64,000 nucleotides of DNA, from positions 322,732 through 386,731 of the forward strand of contig NZ_JAPFRD010000002.1 in assembly GCF_026183695.1 (NCBI RefSeq), in the 5' to 3' direction. A model generated the notes under the pieces. The model searched no databases, was not told where the DNA came from, and worked only from the letters and a program-made list of their open reading frames with translations. Made by a program: the position numbers and the translations under genes. The stretch comes from Alteromonas aquimaris (lineage in GTDB: Bacteria; Pseudomonadota; Gammaproteobacteria; Enterobacterales; Alteromonadaceae). Shown here one piece after another: positions 19,526-28,918 of this stretch. Every line of letters starts with the position of its first letter. Position 1 is the stretch's first letter.

Positions 19526-20220
19526 GCTGACGTAACCAAAGCGGTAAAATGTTGAAATTCCACCTCGGGAGTTTTTATCTTATCAAATTGCTGTTTAGTC
19601 AGTTTGCATGTGTCATGGGGTATATCTATCATTCTAACTCCACATTGCAGGGTGTTTACCAACACTTTGCAGCAATTTTCTATGTGGTAGTGGCTGTAAA
19701 TAGCATCCTCCACACTACAACCCGTGGTGATAACACCATGATTGCGCGCAAACAATATTTTTTTATCGCCCAAATCGTTGGCGATGGCGGCGCCTTCATT
19801 CTCAAGGGCTAAACCATTGAACTGATGATAGGCTATATCGTCATAAAAACGCAGGCTGTGTTGAGTGGTAAACTGGAACCCAGCTGCCAACGATGAAACG
19901 ATAGTAGGGTACATGCTATGGGTATGAATGATGCAGTGAATATCGTGTCTAATTTTATAGGTTGCCAGATGAATATTGGCGGCTTGCTTCAAAACCGCGT
20001 GGCCATTATCACTAAGTATATTACCCTCTAAGTTCACCAGGACCAGGTTTCTTGCGGTGACGTTGTTAAAAGCCGTATCTTTAGGCGTGATAAGTACGGT
20101 ATCGGTATCGGGTATTCTGGCAGAGACATGCGTAGCCACTAGCTCATCCCATCCAAAATGTGCAATAACATGGTGCGTTATAGCTAATTTATGTCGAATT
20201 TCTTTTTCATTGGGGTGCAT
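19522..20220 (-). CDS. Class II aldolase/adducin family protein
   Basis: A 232-residue class II aldolase-fold protein. The zinc ligands are visible as IIHTHSMYP near residue 98 and ARNHGVITTG near 158; the phosphate-site loop of true sugar-phosphate aldolases near ATHVSARIP is only partly kept. Members cleave fuculose-1-phosphate or ribulose phosphates, or act as decarboxylases or dehydratases. Middle gene of an apparent three-gene operon: SDR 29 bp upstream, amidohydrolase overlapping downstream. Reaction not assignable. Confidence 0.75.
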   Translation of the reverse strand: MHPNEKEIRHKLAITHHVIAHFGWDELVATHVSARIPDTDTVLITPKDTAFNNVTARNLVLVNLEGNILSDNGHAVLKQAANIHLATYKIRHDIHCIIHTHSMYPTIVSSLAAGFQFTTQHSLRFYDDIAYHQFNGLALENEGAAIANDLGDKKILFARNHGVITTGCSVEDAIYSHYHIENCCKVLVNTLQCGVRMIDIPHDTCKLTKQQFDKIKTPEVEFQHFTALVTSA

Positions 20221-20249
20221 GGGAGGTCCAGATAATATAGTTATTCCGG

Positions 20250-20969
20250 TTATTTAGCTGTGTAACCGCCGTCAACAGGGACTAAAGAACCTGTCATGAA
20301 ACTAGACGCATCACTTAATAAAAATATGACTACTGCTGCCACTTCCACTGGCGAAGCGATCCTACCTATGGGAAGCTCAGCCGCTTCAGCTTGCTCGATT
20401 TCAGAGAGCGGTTTATTCGATTTTTCGGCATAACGTGCTATCGCTTGTTGGTATAAAGGGGTATCCGTGGTGCTGGGACAGACAGTATTCACCCGAATAT
20501 TGCGACTAGCTAAATCCAAAGCCAGCGATTTAGTCATTTGAGCGATGGCGCCCTTGGTCAATCCATAGGCAAAACTATTGGACTTGCCGATAAAGCATTG
20601 GTCAGAACCATTCAAAACGATGGACGCGGGGTTATTAAGGTTATGCTCAAGTGTTTTCAATAGAGCGATATGTGACAGTAAGTTAGTATTAATTATGTTT
20701 TCAATTTCATCTAAATCTTGCGAGAAGATAGAACCACTGCGGTGGATCCCGACATTTAAGAAAACTCCGTCATATTTACCCGTTAACGCAACATTTGTCG
20801 CTAACGTCCGATAGTTTGCCATATCCGCTTTGATAAATGATTCACCAGCAAGAGATGTTTCGGGTGCTTTAATGTCAATATTAATGACCTTGCTGTTTTG
20901 CTTTAGCAGTGCCTTAATGACCTCTCTGCCGATGCCGGTGGAACCACCAGAAACGATATAGTTTTTCAT
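20250..20969 (-). CDS. SDR-family oxidoreductase
   Basis: A 239-residue classical short-chain dehydrogenase. The cofactor motif is GGSTGIG (residues 8-14), an acidic residue after beta-2 (INIDIK) favours NAD(H), the NAG-type motif is replaced by LNVGIH, and the catalytic pair is in YGLTK with Ser in NGSDQ. The C-terminus has the usual LVPVDGGYTAK. First gene of the SDR-aldolase-amidohydrolase operon. Such a set fits oxidation, lactone hydrolysis and retro-aldol steps of a sugar or aminated sugar, which is inference. Confidence 0.8.
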   Translation of the reverse strand: MKNYIVSGGSTGIGREVIKALLKQNSKVINIDIKAPETSLAGESFIKADMANYRTLATNVALTGKYDGVFLNVGIHRSGSIFSQDLDEIENIINTNLLSHIALLKTLEHNLNNPASIVLNGSDQCFIGKSNSFAYGLTKGAIAQMTKSLALDLASRNIRVNTVCPSTTDTPLYQQAIARYAEKSNKPLSEIEQAEAAELPIGRIASPVEVAAVVIFLLSDASSFMTGSLVPVDGGYTAK

Positions 20970-21013
20970 CTAATTTACCTTTTCAGACCACAAGTGAACC
21001 ATAATAAAATGTT

Positions 21014-22039
21014 TTACAAAACATTGTTTAACGACACTCCAATGCCCATGCGAGTTTGTTTATGATTGTAATCAATTAAACTTTCCCCATAACCGGTGAA
21101 GCCTGTGGCAAAACCGCGTAACTTGCCCCATAAGGGGAAGGTCAATCCTACTTCCATAGCCCCGTTGTGGGTGCGTTGATTTTGACGAGTACGAATACTG
21201 AATTCAAGATCCTGCCACCGATAAACCATGCTCAACTCAAAATGACCTAAATAGTCTTCAATGTCTGGGTTATCATCACCATCTGTGTCCAGGGGCGAGG
21301 CTTTCGCTTCCTCAACTAAACGCTGCCAGGGTTTAAAAGATAGTGCTAAGTTTTCTTTCTCAAATAAAAAATGGCTGTACACTCTATTCCAGCTACGCGA
21401 CAGAAGCTGTCCCCTCCCATTCGACTGGTGCTCTACCCCCACCACAAAACCAGTATTGCCGCCGACGAAACGCCAGGGGAGGGGAGCGATATAGAATAAT
21501 TCGGGCTGGTAATTGGTTTCCCGAAAGGGTTTTGAAATATTACTTGAATAGGTTTGCCACCAAGCCTCTAAAGTAAAGCCTAAATACAGCCCATCGCCGT
21601 CAATAAACATCGAGCCCGTATTCAGTGGCACCTTCAAACTTAATTGAAATTTCGTTTCTATATCTTCCAAATTGCCTTCGTATCCTTCTAATGTTCGATA
21701 GGCTTGTCGATTAATTTCATCGGATATCCAGGCTGGTAAAATGTAATTCATTTTGTGCGGAGTGATGACATAGGGGTCGAATTCAGTTTTTCGCTCGCTC
21801 ACTATGCGACGAGAGATTCCACCCAATAGTACATCGGTATCCTGTGCACTTTCTACTTGCTCAGAATCTGTGTGAGATGGAGGAATGGTACCGCATATAG
21901 CTCTTAGTTCAGCCAGAGTTAAGTCACCTTTACCTGACTGGTAAAGGTCAAGAACACACCTTTGTTCAAAATTACTATCTGCGAGCACATTCGCCGTAAT
22001 AAGGGAGAATATTAAACAGCAAATGATATATTTCGTCAT
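21014..22039 (-). CDS. pldA: Outer-membrane phospholipase A1
   Basis: A 341-residue protein with signal peptide (cleavage after NVLA) and a 12-strand barrel. The catalytic residues of PldA are all visible in VEHQSNGRGQLLSRSWNRVY: H204, S206 and N218, with the same spacing as H142/S144/N156 in E. coli. A segment of about 80 residues precedes the barrel, as in other marine members. The enzyme hydrolyses phospholipids that reach the outer leaflet and is activated by dimerisation with calcium. Monocistronic; a Fur-like palindrome sits about 100 bp upstream. Confidence 0.9.
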   Translation of the reverse strand: MTKYIICCLIFSLITANVLADSNFEQRCVLDLYQSGKGDLTLAELRAICGTIPPSHTDSEQVESAQDTDVLLGGISRRIVSERKTEFDPYVITPHKMNYILPAWISDEINRQAYRTLEGYEGNLEDIETKFQLSLKVPLNTGSMFIDGDGLYLGFTLEAWWQTYSSNISKPFRETNYQPELFYIAPLPWRFVGGNTGFVVGVEHQSNGRGQLLSRSWNRVYSHFLFEKENLALSFKPWQRLVEEAKASPLDTDGDDNPDIEDYLGHFELSMVYRWQDLEFSIRTRQNQRTHNGAMEVGLTFPLWGKLRGFATGFTGYGESLIDYNHKQTRMGIGVSLNNVL

Positions 22040-22129
22040 GAGAATAGGCTGGCCAATAACATAATAAGCTGAATCGTTTTTATCATGGTGCGAACACGTT
22101 GTTTATCGTAATAGAAGTTAAATAGAATA

Positions 22130-22148
22130 ATAAATGATTATCATAACC
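22130..22148. promoter_or_regulatory. Possible Fur-like site upstream of pldA
   Basis: Minus-strand GGTTATGATAATCATTTAT contains the perfect core ATGATAATCATT and matches the 19-bp Fur consensus at 14 of 19 positions. It lies about 91-109 bp upstream of the pldA start. PldA is not a classical Fur target, and the region is AT-rich, so this is tentative. Confidence 0.35.
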
Positions 22149-22221
22149 CGATTAAAACATCCTCATTCAGCCACAATTTTTAAATTAGAAAGCATAACAA
22201 CGCGTGGCGTCTCGATTCTGT

Positions 22222-23043
22222 CTATTTTGCTGAGTGTTCGACCAGGTTATCTTCATTGGTATAATAGTCTCGGGGCTCTATAGATTGTTTTAAACGATAT
22301 CTCGCCTTAATTTTCTCGATCTGATCTTTTTCAGCAATGAGAAATTGATTGAATTTTTCAATCAGCTCCGGATAAGCAAAGGTGGACAGAGAAAATTGAA
22401 CTGCGCTGAAAGGAAGCTCAGGATCGAGAACTAAATGGATGTTATCTGGGGTTATAGAAGTAAGGTATGCCGCTACATTATACTCCACATCGGCCCCGTC
22501 GGCGCGGCCTCTCGCTACTGCACGTAATGCACCCATGGCGTCGTAAGTTTCTATCGTCTCAATACCATTTTGCGTTATTAATTCGTGCCACTTTACTGGT
22601 GTAAAGCCGAGAGGGAAAGCCAGCCGTGAAAATTGACGCAATTTTTGGCCTACTTTTTCTTTTTTAACTAAGGTGCCGTAAATGCCAAGTGCCAGTCCCT
22701 GACTAAACACTTTATTTCGACCCGGTTGTTCATCCTTGGGTTGCCATCTTGGGTTATCAGGATACGCGAAATCGATAGTGCCTTTACCCAATTCCAACTG
22801 AAGACGTTTTGGAGGTAAAGGAATATACGCAAAGGAGACATTATGCTGTCGGGAAAATTGTTCTAATATATGCCAGGCGATGCCCTTATCGCCGCTTCTA
22901 GAAAGGTCATAGTGTGGGTAGTAGTCTAATTGCTGGATACCTACAAGATAGGTGTTTGAATACACATTATTAGACATCAACCAAAGCAGTGAGGCAGCGA
23001 TGAATTTACAAAAGAGTAAATTAGTAAACCTTACGCTCATCAC
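22222..23043 (-). CDS. Solitary family-3 periplasmic solute-binding protein
   Basis: A 273-residue protein with a signal peptide (about residues 1-30) and a bilobed SBP_bac_3 fold: YLVGIQQLDYYPHYDL at the mature N-terminus, a first-lobe GTIDFAYP segment and the second-lobe VARGRADGADVEYNVAAYL. No ABC permease or ATPase accompanies it. Solitary members of this family are common in Alteromonadales and have no known transporter partner. Its ligand is unknown. It is transcribed towards pldA and could share its transcript, but a possible promoter lies between them. Confidence 0.75.
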   Translation of the reverse strand: MMSVRFTNLLFCKFIAASLLWLMSNNVYSNTYLVGIQQLDYYPHYDLSRSGDKGIAWHILEQFSRQHNVSFAYIPLPPKRLQLELGKGTIDFAYPDNPRWQPKDEQPGRNKVFSQGLALGIYGTLVKKEKVGQKLRQFSRLAFPLGFTPVKWHELITQNGIETIETYDAMGALRAVARGRADGADVEYNVAAYLTSITPDNIHLVLDPELPFSAVQFSLSTFAYPELIEKFNQFLIAEKDQIEKIKARYRLKQSIEPRDYYTNEDNLVEHSAK

Positions 23044-23211
23044 CGTTCGCTTCTACTTAAAAAAACTTTACATTTAGCCATTTTAACCGCTTCACGAGAT
23101 TTATCTTTATTCATATTAGTTGCCAAATACTAAGCAATGTGAAGTACTTGAACACAGTTGCGATATAGCGTAATTATTAACCATAGCAATAAAACTCAAA
23201 AGGAAATGGAA

Positions 23212-23772
23212 ATGTACGCTCTCAATCGCAATATTCTGCAAACAATAATATTGACCGTTCTGGTAAGTATAACACCTGCTATTGCCGACACACAGCAAAA
23301 GGCAGCAATTCAAAAGTTCGACAAGTTAGATGGTGAGTGGAGAGGTAAGTCATGGAGAATGACAAAAGACGGTGAAAAAATTGAGTTTATTCAAACAGAA
23401 CGCGTTGGTAGCTTCCTCGGTGGTGATATTAAAATGATAGAAGGTCGGGGGTATTCGCTTGAAGGGGACCTTAATTTTAATGCTTTAGGTATTATTTCTT
23501 ATGACCCGAACAATCACGCCTATAATTTCCGCACCTATGCGATGGGGCGAAGTGGTGACTACCCCATGCAAGTGACAGATGATGGATTCAAGTGGGAGAT
23601 AAAAACACCGTCCGCCACCATTCTCTATACAGCAACGATCAAAGAGGATACATGGCACGAAATCGGACAGCGAATTGTTGAAAACCAACCCCCCTTTACG
23701 TTCATTGAATTAAATTTGAAACGAATCGGGGAGCCCAGTTGGCCAGCAGATGGATTCGTGACAATAGAGTAA
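23212..23772 (+). CDS. Secreted protein of unknown function, DUF1579-like
   Basis: A 186-residue protein with signal peptide (MYALNRNILQTIILTVLVSI...PAIA). The mature part starts with a helix and then KLDGEWRGKSWRM, with later strands GDIKMIEGRGYS, GIISYDPNNHAYNFRTYAMGR and DGFKWEIKT. This looks like a lipocalin-type barrel related to DUF1579 proteins, which bind small ligands in some cases. AGGA at 23201-23204 is seven bases before the ATG at 23212, which supports this start over earlier ones. Monocistronic. Confidence 0.6.
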   Translation: MYALNRNILQTIILTVLVSITPAIADTQQKAAIQKFDKLDGEWRGKSWRMTKDGEKIEFIQTERVGSFLGGDIKMIEGRGYSLEGDLNFNALGIISYDPNNHAYNFRTYAMGRSGDYPMQVTDDGFKWEIKTPSATILYTATIKEDTWHEIGQRIVENQPPFTFIELNLKRIGEPSWPADGFVTIE

Positions 23773-23801
23773 AAGCGCCCGCAGGGCGGGCGATATTTCG
23801 G

Positions 23802-24935
23802 TTAGCCAGCTTTCCGATTAACTACGTCGCCACGGTCCGGACTATCTATTTGCGTGGCTTTGTCGTGCAAATTATCAATTTCGTCATGTAACGACTGCAT
23901 GTCAATGACATGGCGGAAGTCATTGTCATTGCCTTTCGCCAAGGTCTCCATTACATCGTTTATATCCTGCATTTTGACCATTTTTATATCGGGTGAAATA
24001 TCATGCTCAGCACAAATATCCAGTACTTCCTGGGTTTCTTTAATTCCCCCAATTAACGAACCTGCGATACTGACGCGATTCATAATGAGAGGAGCGGGTA
24101 CCACATTTTCAAAATTGATGAGATTACCGACGATCACAATCGTACCATCGGGCTTCATTAAATTGACGTAGGGATTTATATCGTGGGGGACTGGAATAGT
24201 GTTTATTAATACATCGATGCTTTGCGCCGCAGCCTTCATGTCGTCGTCATTTTCTGATATCACTACTTTATCCGCGCCCATCTTAAGAAGCTTATCTTTT
24301 TTACCCTCACTGCGCGTCAAAGCCACCACTTTCGCCCCTAACGCCTTACCCAGTTTAATGGCCATATGGCCCAAGCCGCCTACACCAGCGACACCCAATG
24401 TAGTATTTTCATTGACATCCCAATGTTTCATCGGTGAATAAACGGTTATCCCCGCACACATGACAGGGCCAACGTATTTAGGATCGTAGTTGTGGGGAAC
24501 GGTGATGCCAAACTCTTCGCGTACAACCATATGTGAAGAGTAACCGCCGTAGGTGTTTTGATCTTTCCTTTTAACTGGTCCATTGTAGGTACCTGTAAAA
24601 CCAATCGGACCCTGACAGTAGTTTTCGACTCCATCATCACATTTTTCACAATCCAGGCAGCTATTAACCATGCAGCCGACGCCAATAAGGTCGCCCTTTT
24701 TAAAGCGGGTTACGCCGTCACCCACCTCAGTGACTTCTCCTACTACCTCATGACCGGGTATGCAAGGATATTTGGTGTTACTCCAGTCATTTCTCACTTG
24801 ATGCAAATCGGAGTGACAAACGCCACAATATGTTACCTTGAATGCTACCTCACCTGGTCTGGGATCTTTTCGATCAAATACGACAGGGGTTAACTCTTTA
24901 TCGGCATCCTGTGCGCCAAAACCGAATACTTTCAT
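23802..24935 (-). CDS. Zinc-dependent alcohol dehydrogenase, YahK/cinnamyl-alcohol type
   Basis: A 377-residue medium-chain dehydrogenase. The catalytic zinc ligands are in TYCGVCHSDLHQ and PGHEVVG, four structural-zinc cysteines lie in the CMVNSCLDCEKCDDGVENYC region, and the Rossmann motif is VAGVGGLGHMAIKLGKAL. The AALTRSEGKK-type loop favours NADP(H). YahK-like enzymes reduce a broad range of aldehydes. AGGAG seven bases before the ATG at 24935 decides the start. A C-terminal tail of about 30 charged residues extends beyond the fold. Confidence 0.9.
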   Translation of the reverse strand: MKVFGFGAQDADKELTPVVFDRKDPRPGEVAFKVTYCGVCHSDLHQVRNDWSNTKYPCIPGHEVVGEVTEVGDGVTRFKKGDLIGVGCMVNSCLDCEKCDDGVENYCQGPIGFTGTYNGPVKRKDQNTYGGYSSHMVVREEFGITVPHNYDPKYVGPVMCAGITVYSPMKHWDVNENTTLGVAGVGGLGHMAIKLGKALGAKVVALTRSEGKKDKLLKMGADKVVISENDDDMKAAAQSIDVLINTIPVPHDINPYVNLMKPDGTIVIVGNLINFENVVPAPLIMNRVSIAGSLIGGIKETQEVLDICAEHDISPDIKMVKMQDINDVMETLAKGNDNDFRHVIDMQSLHDEIDNLHDKATQIDSPDRGDVVNRKAG

Positions 24936-25255
24936 TTCCATTCTCCTTTTACTTTCCACCGCAAATGGCGGTGGAATTTGTGAGGGTTTTTGATAATAAA
25001 TAATTTATTGTTCACGTTGCCTACGTGCCTCTGCATGCGAAGGGTCAGTATATTTAAATTATTTCATCTTAAGGAACGCGTAACGTAGCTTTTCTCACTG
25101 GCTCCCGTCTAACTCTAGATACAATGCAGTTTTAATACAGTGGAACGCAACATACCTTTCCAATACGCACCAGCGTATACGATTTTTCCTGCGCAACTAT
25201 TTAATTTTACCCGTGTTATAAAGCGCTATGCTTATACAGTGAAGAGGAGAGAAGG

Positions 25256-26146
25256 ATGAGACTTCTATTTGTATCGATTTTGATTTCAGGTTTCTATTCC
25301 AACTGGATTTACGCCGCTGTCCAGCGTGTAGAAGTTTACACGTATAATACTTTACCTCCTTTTGCCTATACTGACGAAAATGGAAAGTTAACCGGACTGT
25401 ACGTGGAATTGGTCGAAACGGTAATCCGGCAAATGCCCCGGTACGAAGTGGTGTTTAAGGTTGTGCCTTGGCAGCGCGCTAAAATGATGGCTGAAAAGGG
25501 CGAAGCGTTCGCTATATTAGCCCCTTATTTTCATGCCCACGACTGGTTAAGTGAAAAGACTGATAAACCTTATATCTGGCCCTATTCAATGTCGTTATAC
25601 ACTCAGCACGATATTGTTGTGTGCAACGAAGAAACGGCTGTGCAGGCCCGGCCCAATTTCCCGGAGGACTATGAAGGGCTGAATTTCGTTATGTGGCGTG
25701 GCGATGGCAGAGCGGGAACCAAATTTGATCAAATGGAAAAAGAGAGTGGAATTTCAGTCTCCCGGGTAAACGACGTAAAGACGGCTATTGAAATATTGCG
25801 TCTGGGCAGAGCCGATTGTACAGTGACATCGAAAATACCTTATGACTGGTTGAGCCGTGAACTCGCCAAGGAAGTACAAGGTTCTAAAAGATCACAAGGT
25901 AATATGGTCAGGTTAGTTAAGATGGATGTAATTTCGACCAATGATGCTTACTTGGGGTATACCAGCATTAACGATGAAAACTATCCTTTCAAAGACGACT
26001 TTGTTATGCAATTTGACATAGAGCTCTATCGCTTGAAACGCAATGGGATGGTTAATCGCATAACGCAGAAGTATATGAATGAGTACTTGGAGCGGGCGAC
26101 CCCTGAATCACTTGGCGCAATATGGTCTTCTTATTCCCGTTATTAA
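25256..26146 (+). CDS. Solitary family-3 periplasmic solute-binding protein
   Basis: A 296-residue secreted protein. Signal peptide to about IYA|AVQ, then VEVYTYNTLPPFAYTDENGKLTGLYVELVE, the opening signature of SBP_bac_3 proteins, and a second-lobe RLGRADCTVTS near residue 195. No transport partner is adjacent. It is the second such protein in the window (see 22222-23043), but the two differ in length and share little beyond the fold, so this is not a recent duplication. GAGGAGAGAAGG upstream is a strong ribosome-binding site. Confidence 0.75.
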   Translation: MRLLFVSILISGFYSNWIYAAVQRVEVYTYNTLPPFAYTDENGKLTGLYVELVETVIRQMPRYEVVFKVVPWQRAKMMAEKGEAFAILAPYFHAHDWLSEKTDKPYIWPYSMSLYTQHDIVVCNEETAVQARPNFPEDYEGLNFVMWRGDGRAGTKFDQMEKESGISVSRVNDVKTAIEILRLGRADCTVTSKIPYDWLSRELAKEVQGSKRSQGNMVRLVKMDVISTNDAYLGYTSINDENYPFKDDFVMQFDIELYRLKRNGMVNRITQKYMNEYLERATPESLGAIWSSYSRY

Positions 26147-26309
26147 CTTTATCCATCCTTTGTTTAACGCAAAGAGGCATCATAAGTCACTATAGTGAGC
26201 TTGTAATTAAATTATGACGCTTACTTTTTGTGTAAGATGTTAACGGTAGGAAATACCGTAAAAGACGGTAATATAGGCGGTGGTGTTAAATTCAAATAAA
26301 AGGACAACT

Positions 26310-28211
26310 ATGCTAAAGCTTGGAATAGTAGCGATGACTGCTACTTTATTGTGCGCTTGTGTGGACTCTCAAACCAAAGAGGCTTCGAAGGCGCGTGCCG
26401 TTGCCGATCAACCCGATGCCACTGCAGTGAAATCATCAATGGAAGAGGGCAAAGATTACCATTCGTTTGCCAATCCTGATGAAATTAGGGTGACTCATTT
26501 AGCGCTGGATTTAACCGCTGACTTTAGGGTAAAACAGTTATCAGGGCACGCGACGTTGTCGTTGGAAAGACAGCAGGAAAAGGCAGATACACTGATACTG
26601 GATTCCCGTGACCTGGTGATAGAAAATGTTACCGTGGACGGAATGCCGGTACAATACAAGCTAGGTGAAGCAGACGAAGAACTGGGCGCGGCATTGACCA
26701 TCTCTTTGCCTCAAAACGCCGATACTGTGACTATTGCCTATGCGACATCGCCAGAGGCGTCGGGCGTCCAGTGGTTGACACCCGCCCAAACGGCTGGGAA
26801 ACAACACCCTTTTCTGTTTACCCAGGCCCAGGCAGTGCATGCACGAAGTTTCATACCATTACAGGATTCTCCCCAAGTACGGGTAACGTATAACGCTGTC
26901 ATCCGTACCCCGAAAGAGTTGTTAGCAGTAATGAGTGCGGCAAACGACCCTGATACGCCACGAGATGGTGAATACGAATTCATTATGCCGCAGCCTATTC
27001 CTTCATATTTAATTGCACTGGCAATAGGAAACCTGGAATTTAAAGCCATGGGCGAGCGTACAGGCGTGTATGCCGAACCTGAATTACTTAATGCTGCCGC
27101 TCAAGAGTTCGAAGATACCGAAGCCATGCTCAAGGTAACAGAAAAAACGTATGGTCCTTATAGTTGGGATCGATATGACTTACTTATTTTACCTCCATCG
27201 TTTCCATTCGGGGGGATGGAGAATCCGCGATTGTCGTTTATAACGCCCACCGTCATTGCCGGAGATAAGAGTCTTGTATCACTGATTGCCCACGAACTTG
27301 CCCATAGCTGGTCTGGGAATACGGTCACAAATGCCACTTGGCGCGATCTTTGGTTAAACGAAGGTTTTACCACCTACTTGACCTATCGAATTATGGAAAT
27401 GGTATATGGCCATGACCGATTTAAAAAAGAAGCCGTGCTGGGATATCAGGATCTTGAAGCAGATTTGGAAGCCTTGGAAAGTATTGATGAAATCCTGGCG
27501 ATTGATCTGCGCGGACGAAATCCCGATGATGTATTTTCTAATATCCCTTATGAAAAAGGCGCGTTATTTTTAAGAGAACTAGAACAAAAAGTTGGCAGAG
27601 ATAACTTTGATGCCTTTTTAAGAGAATATTTTAACCACTTCGCATTTCAAAGTATTACTACGGATGAATTTATTGCTTACTTAGATAAGACGTTGTTGAG
27701 CACTTACGCAGATAAATTAGATCGGAACCGCATTGAGCAGTGGATATTTGAGCCGGGTATTCCTGAGGGAGCGCCAGAGCCGCAATCTAATGCATTTTTC
27801 AACATAGATACGACTCGTTCGGCATGGTTAAACAATGAGGTGGCGGCCGAGGATATTTCTACACAAGAGTGGACTGTACACGAATGGCTTTACTTTTTGA
27901 ATAATATGCCAGAGTCCCTTTCTGATGAGCAACTCGCCGAGTTGGATAAGGCTTTTGCGCTTACCGCTAGTAAAAATAACGAAATTGCCCATAGTTGGCT
28001 GTTGATCGCGGTTAAAAATGAATATAAACCAGCGTTTTCCAGGTTGCATGAATATCTCGTCAGCATTGGTCGCAATAAACTGGTTAAACCTTTGTACCGT
28101 GAGTTATCAAAGACAGTAGAAGGCAAAGCATTTGCTAAAAGGGCGTTCGAGGAAGCGAAATCGGGCTATCATCCGTTAACCATTAAGGCGAATGAAGGGT
28201 TTGTAAATTAG
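26310..28211 (+). CDS. M1-family metallopeptidase, lipoprotein
   Basis: A 633-residue M1 aminopeptidase, related to leukotriene-A4-hydrolase-type enzymes. Starts with a lipoprotein signal ending LLCAC, so it should be anchored to a membrane on the periplasmic side. The exopeptidase motif GGMEN is near residue 301, and zinc ligands are in HELAH (328-332) and E351 of NEGF with the expected 18-residue spacing. A C-terminal helical domain follows, as in LTA4H-type proteins. It removes N-terminal residues from peptides. AGGA five bases before the ATG at 26310 supports the start. A large inverted repeat lies just after the stop. Confidence 0.9.
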   Translation: MLKLGIVAMTATLLCACVDSQTKEASKARAVADQPDATAVKSSMEEGKDYHSFANPDEIRVTHLALDLTADFRVKQLSGHATLSLERQQEKADTLILDSRDLVIENVTVDGMPVQYKLGEADEELGAALTISLPQNADTVTIAYATSPEASGVQWLTPAQTAGKQHPFLFTQAQAVHARSFIPLQDSPQVRVTYNAVIRTPKELLAVMSAANDPDTPRDGEYEFIMPQPIPSYLIALAIGNLEFKAMGERTGVYAEPELLNAAAQEFEDTEAMLKVTEKTYGPYSWDRYDLLILPPSFPFGGMENPRLSFITPTVIAGDKSLVSLIAHELAHSWSGNTVTNATWRDLWLNEGFTTYLTYRIMEMVYGHDRFKKEAVLGYQDLEADLEALESIDEILAIDLRGRNPDDVFSNIPYEKGALFLRELEQKVGRDNFDAFLREYFNHFAFQSITTDEFIAYLDKTLLSTYADKLDRNRIEQWIFEPGIPEGAPEPQSNAFFNIDTTRSAWLNNEVAAEDISTQEWTVHEWLYFLNNMPESLSDEQLAELDKAFALTASKNNEIAHSWLLIAVKNEYKPAFSRLHEYLVSIGRNKLVKPLYRELSKTVEGKAFAKRAFEEAKSGYHPLTIKANEGFVN

Positions 28212-28219
28212 CAATTAAC

Positions 28220-28313
28220 GATAAAAAGGGGGGACTCTTTTATTAGTTCTCCCAAATCCCCTCACTCTAGATCAAAGAGAAGGGTTAAAAGTGGGTGAGT
28301 CCCCTTTTTTATC
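28220..28313. terminator. Large inverted repeat, probable terminator after the M1 gene
   Basis: Left arm GATAAAAAGGGGGGACTC (28220-28237) and right arm GAGTCCCCTTTTTTATC (28297-28313) are nearly perfectly complementary, separated by 59 bases. The right arm carries a T-run on the plus strand and the left arm an A-run, so it could terminate from either side. The long loop is unusual. Confidence 0.55.
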
Positions 28314-28353
28314 ATGGCACGTAGTTTGTAAAAGTCATCACTGGGAGAGGTCG

Positions 28354-28851
28354 ATGCGGAGCTATCCGGAACTAAAAAATGAAGTTGAGCGCTTACAATC
28401 ACTATATGAACTGAGTATCCTCGATACGCCTCCCGAAGAGCGTTTCGATAAAATTACCCGTTTTGCGCAGGAATATTTTCGATGCAAAATCTGTTTAATA
28501 AGTTTGGTGGCGGAAGATAGACAATGGTTCAAATCGAGGCAGGGCCTGAATGTTTGTGAAACCCCACGTGACATTTCATTTTGCACATACGCTATAGCGG
28601 AAGAAGAATATTTAATTATTCCGGACGCCCATGAAGATTTCCGATTCGCTAAAAATCCACTGGTAACAGGTGATCCGTTTATTCGCGCTTATGCGGGTAT
28701 TATTGTGCACTCCCCAGATGGGCATGAACTTGGCACATTATGTATAATTCATGATAAACCCCGCGAATTTTCACCAAAAGATATAGAGATGTTGAAAAAC
28801 TTTGGGGAGATGGTCGAACAAGAATTCAAAAAAGGTTTCACTCCAAACTAA
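28354..28851 (+). CDS. Single-domain GAF protein
   Basis: A 165-residue protein that is almost entirely one GAF domain. Typical of cyanobacterial/gammaproteobacterial GAF modules are LYELSILDTPPEERFDKITRFA near the start, ISLVAEDRQWFKSRQGL near residue 50, RDISFCTYAI near 70 and FYAGIIVHSPDGHELGTLC-like text (here AYAGIIVHSP) near 110. No output domain is present, so it may sense a small ligand or redox state and act through a partner. A GGGAGAGG about eight bases upstream supports the ATG at 28354. Confidence 0.75.
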   Translation: MRSYPELKNEVERLQSLYELSILDTPPEERFDKITRFAQEYFRCKICLISLVAEDRQWFKSRQGLNVCETPRDISFCTYAIAEEEYLIIPDAHEDFRFAKNPLVTGDPFIRAYAGIIVHSPDGHELGTLCIIHDKPREFSPKDIEMLKNFGEMVEQEFKKGFTPN

Positions 28852-28918
28852 GTTATGTTTATCAGTGGTTAGTACAACGTTGAGGATGCACTTAACCGTC
28901 ATGAAATAGTGGCCGCGT

